This document shows positions 22,060 through 31,036 of a stretch of DNA of 64,000 nucleotides, piece by piece (positions within the stretch are counted from its first letter, which is position 1; each line of letters begins with the position of its first letter). The DNA is from Gautieria morchelliformis. Its lineage: Eukaryota; Basidiomycota; Agaricomycetes; Gomphales; Gomphaceae. The position numbers were made by a program, and so were the translations under genes. The stretch is from contig WHVA01000267.1 of assembly GCA_015179125.1 (NCBI GenBank), positions 1 to 64,000 of the forward strand, read 5' to 3'. The notes under the pieces are model-generated. The model made no database searches, was not told the DNA's origin, and worked only from the letters and a program-made list of their open reading frames with translations.

Positions 22060-22547
22060 TGTTGGGTGCATTTATGCTCCTGCACCAAAATCAAGCATAA
22101 TATGTTCAATTTATTGTGTGGTGTTTCAATATTTTCTCATACTGTTCTTGTACCATGCATCCATTTCTCTGCTTATTTTCGAAATTTTCTAGTCACTCTC
22201 TATCTCTCCATTTCATTCTGTTATTTCTACTTTCACAGGCGGCTGCACCCAGCGGAGTTTGAAACGACTTCGACGCGCGAGCCCTTGGGCGCTAAAGGGC
22301 CGGGTGCAAGTATATGCCTTCTGAGACAGGATTACACTCCTCTCTCAGTGACAATAAATTCACTGAGAGAGGCGAGTAGTATCTTTCATATTTACATAGC
22401 ATGTTGACTGAAAATCATGTAGTATATTTGATTCTAGGTACTGTATTAATACATCAGTGACAATAAATTCACTGAGAGAGTATATTTGATTCTAGCTTTC
22501 TAAGAACTCTACCGAACCTTCCCTGCCATAGCCCCTAGTTGCTGACA
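22060..22547 (+). repeat. Copia LTR (488 bp), middle, inverted relative to the others
   Basis: TGTTGGGTGCATTTATG to CTAGTTGCTGACA on the plus strand. It follows the pol purine tract and then touches gag with CATAC (GTATG on the minus strand). The matching GTATG lies at 19152-19156. Confidence 0.9.
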
Positions 22548-22552
22548 CATAC

Positions 22553-23878
22553 ATGCGCTTCGGCACTTGTGCGTTGTAAATCAAATCGATATAAGCCATT
22601 CAGCTTCGGTGCTTGCATCAATATCCTGCCTTTACGATTGGATATTGTGCATTTCTGATCAGCTATTTGTGTGTTATAGCCTGCATCATCGCACCGGCCA
22701 ATCGAGATGAGGGTAACAGCCATTTTTGGCGCGTAGAACGTATCCTTCAATGTAATGTTCACAGTCTTATCTCCAACCTTGTTAGATAGCACGAGTGAGC
22801 CTGAACCGAAGGCATCAAAAGTGCCTTTGTTGGCTGCACGAATTGTGCGCGGCTGTGAGAATGGACTGTAATCCCTCAATAAATTCTTGTGAGGGGTCAT
22901 ATGTGCGGTCGTTCCAGTGTCGAGAATAACAACAGTGTCCAGAGATAAACTACTCAAATTAGAGCAGTCGAAGTTGGCGAAAGTGGCTGGACTGCCACTC
23001 TCATCCTCCTCAGAGGACACTTCTTCGGCAACATTCGCCTTGGCTTTGCCCTTCTTCTTTTTGGCTTTCGCTTTCTTCTTCTGACGTGGCCCCTGGCCTT
23101 CTTTACCACCTCCTTTAGCCCAGCAACTCTCTATAGCATGTCCAGGCTTGTGGCAATTAGTGCATGTAGACACCTTCGGGTCTTTCCGACCCTTCTGCCC
23201 TTTCGTAGATGAACCAATAAATGCCTGCTCTTCTTGTGAAATATTGAGAGTCTTTCTCCTGTCGTATTGAGCCTTTAGTACTCTGATAATATCATCAGGC
23301 ACTAAGGGCATTCCACATTCTTCGAGCGACGTGGTAAGGGCATTCATAACTGCCTCATAGGAGGGTGGAAGTGATGCAAGGATAATGTCGGTGAACTCTC
23401 CTTCAGAAATTCTGGCTCCCATCTCATTGAGACGAGCATAGAGGTCTTGGGCCTTGTCCAAGTGATCTCTCAAGTCTCCATCCTCAGGACACCTCATACT
23501 GCGAAGCTGTCTCTGTAGGTTGGTGAGAACCATCTTGGGCTTTTTGGTCATCTCATTGACCAATGCATCCCAGACTTCTTTTGCTGTATGTCTCTTCTGT
23601 AGCATCAGGGCTAGTGACTCTGACACTGAGACGATTATTTGGGTTTTTGCCTGTCCTTCTCTGGCAAGATATTTCTCCAGCTTCTCCTCAGCCTTCTCTA
23701 TCTGAGTTTCCTCAGCTTCTGTGAGAATATGGCCTGGGGGCATGACTGGAGGATCAGGAGGTCGAATGGCTCTCCCTTCTATATGCCTGAGTAGATTTTT
23801 GGACTCAAAATAACTTGTGAGAGTAGCTCGCCACAGAGGCCACTTACTTCCATCTGTTGCAAGCTTCTCCACACCCAA
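22553..23878 (-). CDS. Copia gag and protease block, open
   Basis: Minus-strand frame of about 440 codons. It starts MGVEKLATDGSKWPLWRATL, the usual Copia Gag opening, with UBN2-type Gag residues through about residue 210. A CCHC knuckle follows (CTNCHKPGHAIESC), then a Lys-rich stretch, then the protease with its catalytic triplet in VVILDTGTTAHMT. It ends in the pre-integrase region (GLYRFDLQRTSAEAH). It forms particles and matures them in a living element. Separated from pol by an LTR; otherwise intact. Confidence 0.9.
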
Positions 23879-23915
23879 AAAGCTTCTGCGAAGTGTCTGC
23901 GGGGCCCATAACCCT
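23879..23915 (-). other. Copia leader with possible primer-binding site
   Basis: Between the LTR and the gag start. On the minus strand the first bases after the LTR read AGGGTTATGGGCCCCGC, a plausible tRNA-complementary primer site, although the tRNA cannot be named from this alone. Confidence 0.45.
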
Positions 23916-24404
23916 TGTTAGCAACTAGGGGCTATGGCAGGGAAGGTTCGGTAGAGTTCTTAGAAAGCTAGAATCAAATATACTCTCTCAGTGAATTTAT
24001 TGTCACTGATGTATTAATACAGTACCTAGAATCAAATATACTACATGATTTTCAGTCAAAATGCTATGTAAATATGAAAGATACTACTCGCCTCTCTCAG
24101 TGAATTTATTGTCACTGAGAGAGGAGTGTAATCCTGTCTCAGAAGGCATATACTTGCACCCGGCCCTTTAGCGCCCAAGGGCTCGCGCGTCGAAGTCGTT
24201 TCAAACTCCGCTGGGTGCAGCCGCCTGTGAAAGTAGAAATAATAGAATGAAATGGAGAGATAGAGAGTGACTGGAAAATTTCGAAAATAAGCAGAGAAAT
24301 GGATGCATGGTACAAGAACAATGTAAGAAACAATTGGAAACACCACACAATAAATTGAACATATTATGCTTGATTTTGGTGCAGGAGCATAAATGCACCC
24401 AACA
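23916..24404 (-). repeat. Copia LTR (489 bp), right (5' LTR in element sense)
   Basis: TGTTAGCAACTAGG to GCACCCAACA on the plus strand, followed by GTGGG, the outer TSD shared with 18659-18663. Confidence 0.9.
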
Positions 24405-24487
24405 GTGGGGGCTTTTCATTCTCTACTTCAAGACAGGCAAACCGGTTATGTACAGGCAGCAGGGGCACACATCTCACCCGCTGCGTG

Positions 24488-25835
24488 TCACAAAATCCGA
24501 CGCACTTCCGCTTCCGGTGGACCATGTTCCGCATTTTCGGAAACCTCTTCTGCAGTGGGCACTCCGTTTATGTCCGCAAGTGCGAGGAACTCTGGAAGGA
24601 GCTCGAGTTTCTCTTCTGTGGTCATAAGCCGGATATCAAAGGCTTGGGGGCACTCGCGAGCATAGTGGCCTGGTTGTCGACATCGGAAGCAGGTGATAGT
24701 TCCGTGGCCTTTTCCGCGCATGCGGTCAACATCCATCAGAGCAGGGCCACTCTTCAAGGGAGGAGGGCTATGGTTCCTAATAGGAGCAGGCGGAGCAAGC
24801 ATCGGAAATATTTTCCGTGTGGGAATGAATGCGCTTCCTGGTTTTGGCACAGGTGGAGTAGGACGAGTGGAACTGTGTGTCATGTTCCGGCTCGTCTCCA
24901 CGAAGGCCTCATTTGCCTCCCTGTTCCGGGACACCCTCTGTGCAGCTTGGTACCACCCTTCCGGGTCATCAAAATCCGGAGCTCCATCCCCAAGCAGCGC
25001 AACTTGGTTCTGGAGTGTCGGATCAAGTCCTCGTCGGAATTTGATGACGATCGTCTTGTCATCATCATATTCCGCAAGGTCGATGAGCTCCTGGAAGCGA
25101 TCAATGTAGTCATCGACCGGATCCTTGGCCTGGTACTAGCTGGTCCCCTGGAGCTTCGTAAGGGCTGTGAGCTGCTCGTTTTTTGGGCAGAACTGGTCAG
25201 AAAATGTTTTCTCGAAGGCGTCCCAGTCCCGGAAGTAGTTCCCCTTGCCCTTTGCTTCATGTCGGATCACCTTGTTTGCAAAACGGGCTGCGCGGTCCGA
25301 TTTGAAAAAGGACAATGCCCAGTGAATCCGAGCCTGGTCGTTCGGAAAGAGGTCTCCGACAATTGCGAAGTAGATGCTGCATGTGTTGAAGAATGCACGT
25401 CCCTTCTCCCGATCTCCGTCAAAGTCCGCCGGAGTTGCGGGTTTGACCTTTGCTAACTTCGCGGATTTTCCCCCTTCCGCTAGTTCCGCTTTTCCGAAAT
25501 CTGGATCATCTAGCATTTCATTTCCACCACTTCATGGAATATCTAACTTAGCCAAAATCGCTTGTAAGGCTGTTTCAATCGCGTCGGTCTTCATCCGGTT
25601 CCGCGTCAATTCCTCCTCCACATTCCGAAGACGATCGTCCGGATCCATGTCGGAAGGAGAAATATGGGACGGGATTTCTGAGGGTGGGAGCTCGACGTAA
25701 GAAGAGGGGCTGTCGTACGCTGTGTGTGCGGAAGAGGTTGCAATTTCCGAGTCGCTGTCTCCGATTCCGAATGCACCTATGGCGAATGCAATGCGCGGTA
25801 CGACCGCCGGTCCTCTAGGGGAGAGACTTTTCTGC
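24488..25835 (-). pseudogene. Gypsy-1 gag region
   Basis: Minus-strand Gag. Toward the N-terminus is a Ser/Pro/Asp-rich stretch (AYDSPSSYVELPPSEIPSHI) and a short coil (RLRNVEEELTRNRMK). The Ty3 Gag core follows (AFFNTCSIYFAIVGDLFPND, RIHWALSFFKSDRAARFAN). Near the C-terminus is a CCHC knuckle (CFRCRQPGHYAREC). It is read in about three open blocks. Rich in CGGAA. Its N-terminus runs up to the G LTR at 25836. Confidence 0.8.
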
Positions 25836-26325
25836 TGTAAGGGCAACCCTGGCTAGTTGTGGAGATCACACTACCACACAACTGACAAGGGGAAATCCAA
25901 AGTATGTATAAATGAACAGAGTATACAAGAGAGGGGATTCTCACCTGACAAGGGGAAATCCAAAGAGAAAAGTCTAAGGACCCCCAATGTCAGCGAGCCC
26001 GTATTATACTACGCTGCGCAGCCAGGGACAACAATTGGCACCCGCCATCACCCCTGCATCTCCCTGACCACCCTGACCCTTGATCGACCCTTGATGCCAC
26101 CTATTACGCGAGTCGCTTGATTTCCGACACTGTTCCGAGAGTGGAAGTCAGAAATTGGAGTGGAACTGGTGAGGCGAACAGAACTGGTGGAAGTTCTCCC
26201 AGAAGCGGAATCATTTCCGAAAGCGGAGGCGGAGATGGAATCGGAACTGGAAGCGGAGTCGGAAATGGAGTCGGAACTGGGTGTGGTGTTGGAACTGGAA
26301 ATGGAAAACAGGGTGTCCCCTGACA
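25836..26325 (-). repeat. Gypsy LTR, family G (490 bp), inversion partner
   Basis: Inverted copy of 4451-4940. On the minus strand it is preceded by GAGAC (26330-26326) and followed by GCAGA, so it has no TSD of its own. GAGAC is the right flank of the LTR at 4451. Inside it are the TTCCG run and the doubled TTTCCCCTTGTCAG phrase. Confidence 0.85.
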
Positions 26326-26351
26326 GTCTCCGAGCGGTATGATCTCCCCTT

Positions 26352-26527
26352 TGTTGATGTTTTTGGGTTTGTGAGCGGTGTTGAGTCATCAGCATATCGA
26401 GTAACCATGCTGTGTCTTACAAATACAGTAGTTTACATGTATTTGTCCCATCCGTTTGTAAACCACCACAATACCCAGTCGGTGCTGTCCCCTTCCATTG
26501 CGTCCTCTCTCCCTGAAACTCCCAACA
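26352..26527 (+). repeat. TRIM 5' LTR
   Basis: 176 bp; TGTTGATG to CCCAACA; repeated at 27052-27226. Confidence 0.85.
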
Positions 26528-26564
26528 CAAACAGATCACAACTCTGCCTAGGTGCTGCCTGCCA

Positions 26565-26770
26565 AAAGTTGCACCTACTGAAAGTGTGCCACACCTAACA
26601 GAAGTGTGCTGAACCTGTCGAAAGTTGCATCTACTGAAAGTGCACCACGCCTACCGAAAGCATGCCGAACTGTTGACCGTACTTGTGCCTACTCAAAGCA
26701 CACTGACTCTGAGCCTAACGAAAGCTCCACCCCCCCACACTCTTTTTACACCTACCAAAAGTGTATCGAC
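26565..26770 (+). repeat. Degenerate CTACYGAAAGTGYRCC repeats in the TRIM core
   Basis: The phrase ACYGAAAGTGYRCC or close variants recurs about eight times at 20-35-bp spacing (CTACTGAAAGTGTGCC, CTACCGAAAGCATGCC, CTACCAAAAGTGTATCG). No ORF uses it consistently. Confidence 0.6.
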
Positions 26771-27051
26771 CTGGCCTTGCACACCATGCCCGACTCCAAC
26801 TTTGAGAGAGAGCCATCTGCGCATTTGCAAAGCTTACCCATGCGAAGATCATCCTGAATCATACTCCATATCCACCATCGCTCTTGACAGCATTCTGACC
26901 GATGAACTCACCCTCGACATCGTTATTACCTGCCTATTGAATGAGGAGGCGTGGCACAGCCATCTTGGCAGATACTGGAGAAGAGGATGACGAAGGGGTT
27001 GCGTTCTAAGTTTCAGGAGGTGCATTGGACTCTCCCCCGCTCAAGGAGGTG

Positions 27052-27226
27052 TGTTGATGTTTTTGGGTTTGTGAGCGGTGTCGAGTCATTGAATATCAAG
27101 TAACCGTGCTGTGACTTACAAATATGGTAGTTTACATGTATTTGTCACATCCATTTGTAACCTGCTACAACACCCAGTCGGTGCTGTGCCCTTCCCTTGC
27201 GTCCTCTCTCCCCGAAACTCCCAACA
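27052..27226 (+). repeat. TRIM 3' LTR
   Basis: 175 bp; same ends as the 5' LTR; the CCCTT TSD follows. Confidence 0.85.
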
Positions 27227-28276
27227 CCCTTCCCCTGGGTAGGGAAGGTGAACTGGCCCCACCACTGGCAGCAGGTCCATGCGCAGGCCAATGTACTGGG
27301 CCTTGACCATCGCTACCTGCCACTGCAAGGCAGGGTCGTTAATGGTGTGTGATGGTGATGGGTACGTGCTGATCATGTGTTCCTTCGCAATGGCTAGGCC
27401 ATTGTACCTGTTGAGGGTGCCACGCAACTTCCTGTGCTTCTTTTTGGGCTGCTCAGCTATGCACTGAGCCCTTTCCGGGTCGTACATCTTCCAGACAGAG
27501 GAGTTGGACTCCCATCCGTCTGGGATGTTGTCGTACGCCGCATTGGACAGCGCGCTCGGCCCCTCCGTTGATGTTGGTGTGGGGGCCGATATTCGGGATG
27601 CCAGTCCCAAGGCCGCGCACTCTGGCAAGGGTGCCATCACGCAAGGTGATGATGGGCAGGCCACTGAGTCAGTGGCCTGGTCCTGGCGTGGCCTTTTCAA
27701 GGCTGCGTGTGTGTGCTGGAGCACCTTAAGCTGCTCCTCCAGCTCTTTTACTTTGGCACGCTCGGTGTGGAGCGCGTCGTCGTGGTTTTCGACCGCGCAT
27801 TCTAGGACCTTGACCTCCTTCTTGAGGTCACGGATGTCCCGTAAGGGCTCCACTCGTGCATCACATGTGATGGCCCTTGGGAACCACCCCCAGGCCATGT
27901 CGATGGCGTCGCTGATGTCCTCATCCTTCAGCTTCACCTTTTAGGTGCTCATCACGGCCGTGCACAGCGTACACCATGCAAGTGTTGCAGTTGTCTGGGT
28001 GGATGATTGCTGGAGCATCTTCCCATCCCATGATCATCCAGTGCTCTTGGTTGACTGGTGCTCGTAGGATGTCTGTGGCCCCTTGCTTCGGGGCCGTTGA
28101 GCGTGGCTCCGATGTTGATGTTGATCCATTCCATCTTTCAATGGCATCATCTTCATGGGGAGATGATGGTGGTGGTGGTTGCTTCCAAGAAGCGATGTGC
28201 CTTGGAAAGATCCGAGGTGAAAATTTAACCGCGCCATGGCTGGCGTGTCATGTGGTCTACACGTGACTGACCTGTC

Positions 28277-28780
28277 TAGCGGCGCTTGGGGAGGTTGCGC
28301 GGCTTGCCCACTCCCCAGTCTAGATAGTGATCTAGAGGTTCAAGATCCTTACACAATGACATGGGTTCCCATGTCACATTGCCTAGGGTCCAGCCAACCT
28401 GGAACTCCAGGTCCGTCAAGTTTATCCATCGATGCGCGATAATCTCATCGACGAGCCACTCTTCATCAGCATTCGATCCAAGTTGTAGAATGACTTGGCC
28501 TCACAACGAGGAAACAGTTTGTCATTGTTAGCCTCATATCATCGTATGAGGCTTGAATGGAAGACGTGTATGGCAGCTTTTCAGCTTGTTGGGGAGTTCA
28601 AGGGTCACTGTCGAGGCTTCATTATGGGCCTCGACGACGCAGTATGGTCCAATATACCGCAGCACAATTTTTCAGGCTCTTCCTTTTGGCAGAGTCAGAT
28701 TTTGGGTCGACAGGGAAACGTGGTCGTTGGCCGCGTACATGTCGCTCGCTGTACGTTTCTTGTTCGCATGAAACATTTGC
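28277..28780 (-). pseudogene. Gypsy-4 integrase tail and chromodomain-like region
   Basis: Minus-strand blocks: NDHVSLSTQNLTLPKGRA, LRYIGPYCVVEAHNEAST, then a chromodomain-type segment (DEEWLVDEIIAHRW, LEFQVGWTLGNVTWEP). Ends LPKRR followed by a stop. Known role in chromoviruses: chromatin targeting. Broken. Confidence 0.7.
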
Positions 28781-28785
28781 ATCAC

Positions 28786-29178
28786 TCAATGCTCAATGAT
28801 TGCATCGTGTGCCATCCATTTGGCCTGATGTGTGAATCGGGGCACCCCCTTAAACGGGGTGTCCGTGGCCATGGGGAGGTCTATCCACGGCATATAGCCA
28901 TGGCTGAGCTCAAAGGGCGCGGACCCTGTGGTCGCACTGTCATTGCTGTTGAGGGCAACCTCGACCATTGGGCATTTTGCTGCCCAGTCCTTTTGATCAT
29001 CTCTAACTACAGCATGCAGTATCTGGCCGATTGAGCGGTTTGTGTGCTCAGTCGCTCCATCCATTTGGGGATGGAAGGCAGTTGACATGAGCTTAGTCCC
29101 CATGAGTTGCTGTAGTTCATGCCAGAAGATAGACGTGAACTTCAAGTCTCTATCCAAGACGATGGAGTCCGGGACTCC
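28786..29178 (-). pseudogene. Gypsy-4 integrase core, second part
   Basis: Minus-strand frame with SIVLDRDLKFTSIFW (the second catalytic Asp region), STAFHPQMDGATEHTNRS (the Glu region) and the later VALNSNDSATTGSAPFEL block. Cut at 29178 by the L solo LTR. Confidence 0.8.
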
Positions 29179-30637
29179 TGTCAAGATTGGTTTTCAAGCG
29201 TTAATATCGTGTATTAGTGAACACAGCGAATACCTGAATAACTTGTGCGAATAAGTATGCCGTTCGGCGAATAGGTGAACCAATGAATGTTCACAAGGTA
29301 AGAGGGTTTGCCTAAACGGGGCTCGCCCTATCTACAGTCATAGCGAAATAGCCCATGGCTCTTGACAATGTAACGTGCAAGGTCTCACGGAAGGGCTGTC
29401 TAAGTCTCGACAATCCCTTCGCTGGCGAAGGTGCTCCTTCAGAGCCCTTCGCCAACAGCACAGAAAATAGCATGAAGGGAGTCTGTTGTGGCGGAATGGA
29501 CATGGTTGTTGTATTGGAATTCCGCCAGTGGAAGTAACTCATCCCAGTCATCCTGCCTCTCATTGACAAAGAGGCGGAGATATTGCTCCAACTCCTGATT
29601 GACCCGTTCCGTCTGTCCATCACCCTGCGGATGGTACGCTGTGGTGGTAGCCAGCTTTATGCCAAGCAGGCGGTAGAGCTCTCGAGTCAGTTCCACGACA
29701 AACTGCGGACCTCGGTCGGAAAAAACTTGCTTCGGGAGCCCATGCAACTTCCAGGTTCAAAAGCTAAGGTAACGAAGATGAAGTATGACAACTCACCAGT
29801 GGCGCCTAAGTCCTCTGCTAGTCGAAGATGGAAATCTCCAAGAGAAGGCTTAGGATGATGACCACGGCGAGGTCAAAGCTGCACAAGATGAACGACGTAT
29901 GATAATTGAACTGGGGAATATACATGCGAATGTAAACTACTTATATCGAATACTTGTAAGGTATCAGCAAACAGGAAAGAGGCTGTCACAAGTCAGGGTT
30001 GGATAGGGGTGCGCAGCCATGATACAACATAGATGAAATAAACATACAATAGAATGTGAGAAGAGGGAGAACATGAAACGACGGAGGGTAAGGGTGGCGA
30101 AGGCACTTATGGACAAAACCATGTCTTGGGACCCACATACATGCTACCCTGCACGGACTCTTGGTCTACTGGGTTGATTCCGCACGATCTATGGAAAGGA
30201 CATCCTGCGAACATACTTTGACCATACGAATGCCCAATGGGGTTGGATTTAAGAAGACGATGGGGTTAATGATGAACCATCATGCCAGGTGAATGGTATC
30301 GATTGTTTTTGATGGTGTGCCTGCTGGCGAATGATGCGAGCGGCGAATAGCCATTCAGCGAAATGCAAGGAAGGGCGAACAGAAGTGACATAGAGGAGGA
30401 GAGGTCGAGGTGGAGGGCGAAGCCGAGCGAACACTGAGGAGGTGGTAGGCCCAGTGATGACTGCCGAGTCAGTCCCAAGACGTCGATTGTGCGTTTGACG
30501 GCGCGGCCATGGTAGTTGGCGTGAACAGCGAGAGTCGGTTGCCGAACACGACAATGGTGATCGGAACGAACATGAAGGTGGGGTGAGAAAATGGGAAAAC
30601 TGAGCTTCTGAGTATGGGAAATAAACGCATCATGACA
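29179..30637 (+). mobile_element. Solo LTR, family L (1459 bp), TSD ACTCC, with a captured Gypsy fragment
   Basis: TGTCAAGATTGG to ATCATGACA with perfect ACTCC on both sides (29174-29178, 30638-30642). It is longer than its sisters because about 284 bp (29471-29754) of Gypsy-1-type integrase sequence sit in the middle. It interrupts the Gypsy-4 integrase. Confidence 0.85.
29471..29754 (-). mobile_element. Gypsy-1-type integrase fragment inside the L LTR
   Basis: Nearly the same sequence as 15521-15806 in Gypsy-1 (integrase core, HPQGDGQTERVNQ region on the minus strand). No LTR, TSD or purine tract marks its ends; only a 2-bp AG overlap is visible at the junction. It looks like filler DNA copied or joined during break repair, not a transposition. 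Confidence 0.75.
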
Positions 30638-30642
30638 ACTCC

Positions 30643-31020
30643 AAGGAGTCGGAAGACTTCTTTTAGGAACAGCCAGGCTACTCCCTTGGCTGACATGCTC
30701 GTTGTTGTTGGTACGAGGTGGACGTGCGACGTTAGTCAGTCGATGACTACCATTAGGTAGTCACAGTCATTCGACTTGGGCAAGGGCCCCATGAAGTTGA
30801 TGCCAATAGACTGCCATGGCCTATCTGGAATGGGTAGGCTGCGTAGTAAGCCCTTGGGCCGTTGTGGCCTGCTTCCCGCACAATGTGCAGAATGACTCGA
30901 TGTCTGGGTTCATACCCGGCCACCAGTATGACCTTCAAATGTAGTTCGATGCCTTCAGATGGCTGTAGTCACCGACTATCTGGTGTGCTTGATCAATGAT
31001 GATTTCGATTAGCCTCCTTC
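30643..31020 (-). pseudogene. Gypsy-4 integrase, first part
   Basis: Minus-strand remains of the zinc-binding and first catalytic region (RSYWWPGMNPDIESF-like, then MGPLPKSNDCDYLMV-like residues). Several breaks; recognised mainly from position between RNase H and the integrase core. Confidence 0.6.
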
Positions 31021-31036
31021 CCCCCTGAAGAGCAGA

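Larger units (their letters stand above)
18664..24404. mobile_element. Copia element with a third, inverted LTR and an inverted pol block
   Basis: Three 488-489-bp LTRs: 18664-19151 (minus), 22060-22547 (plus) and 23916-24404 (minus). gag-protease is on the minus strand, pol on the plus strand. The whole block is flanked by GTGGG (18659-18663 and 24405-24409). The two junctions inside it, gag/LTR (22548-22552) and LTR/pol (19152-19156), carry the same 5-bp word GTATG in element orientation. This fits an LTR inserted between gag and pol, then inversion between opposed LTRs. LTRs look about 97-99% alike and both coding blocks are open, so it is young. Confidence 0.85.
14828..25835 (-). mobile_element. 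Gypsy-1: Ty3/Gypsy chromovirus interrupted by a Copia element
   Basis: Minus-strand element: gag 25835-24488, then a leader into pol, protease, RT, RNase H, integrase and chromodomain down to 14828. A Copia element (18664-24404) lies between gag and pol, with a GTGGG duplication on both sides, proving that the gag and pol sides are one element. The right end abuts a G LTR. The left end abuts an unrelated LTR right after a purine tract. The element is complete in domains with perhaps six to eight breaks, so moderately old. Confidence 0.8.
26352..27226 (+). mobile_element. TRIM-like element (875 bp), TSD CCCTT
   Basis: Two direct terminal repeats of about 175 bp (26352-26527 and 27052-27226), both TGTTGATGTTTTTGGG to GAAACTCCCAACA, around a 524-bp core without coding potential. 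A purine-rich CTCAAGGAGGTG precedes the second repeat. CCCTT flanks both ends (26347-26351 and 27227-27231). This is the layout of a terminal-repeat retrotransposon in miniature. The LTRs differ at several positions, so it is not brand new. The strand is given from the position of the purine tract. Confidence 0.85.
26326..28255 (-). pseudogene. ORF X, N-terminal part (holds a TRIM insertion)
   Basis: Minus-strand coding sequence downstream of the Gypsy-4 pol end. Visible parts, in order: a Pro-rich lead-in; a block around DILRAPVNQEHWMIMGWEDA with a CNTC pair just after; AMDMAWGWFPRAI-like residues (AIDMAWGWFPRAITCDARV); a strong coiled-coil candidate (LRDIRDLKKEVKVLECAVEN, VKELEEQLKVLQ); then RNGLAIAKEHM-like and GPVHLPYPG segments. 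It is interrupted by the TRIM at 26352-27226 and ends at the G LTR, beyond which (in original order) the segments at 4941 and 6706 would follow. The start codon is not evident. Broken; function unknown; no match I can name. Confidence 0.55.

Noticed and set aside
24485-25456. 323-codon plus-strand open frame
   Set aside because: Antisense to the Gypsy-1 gag; the minus strand carries the zinc knuckle and Gag core.
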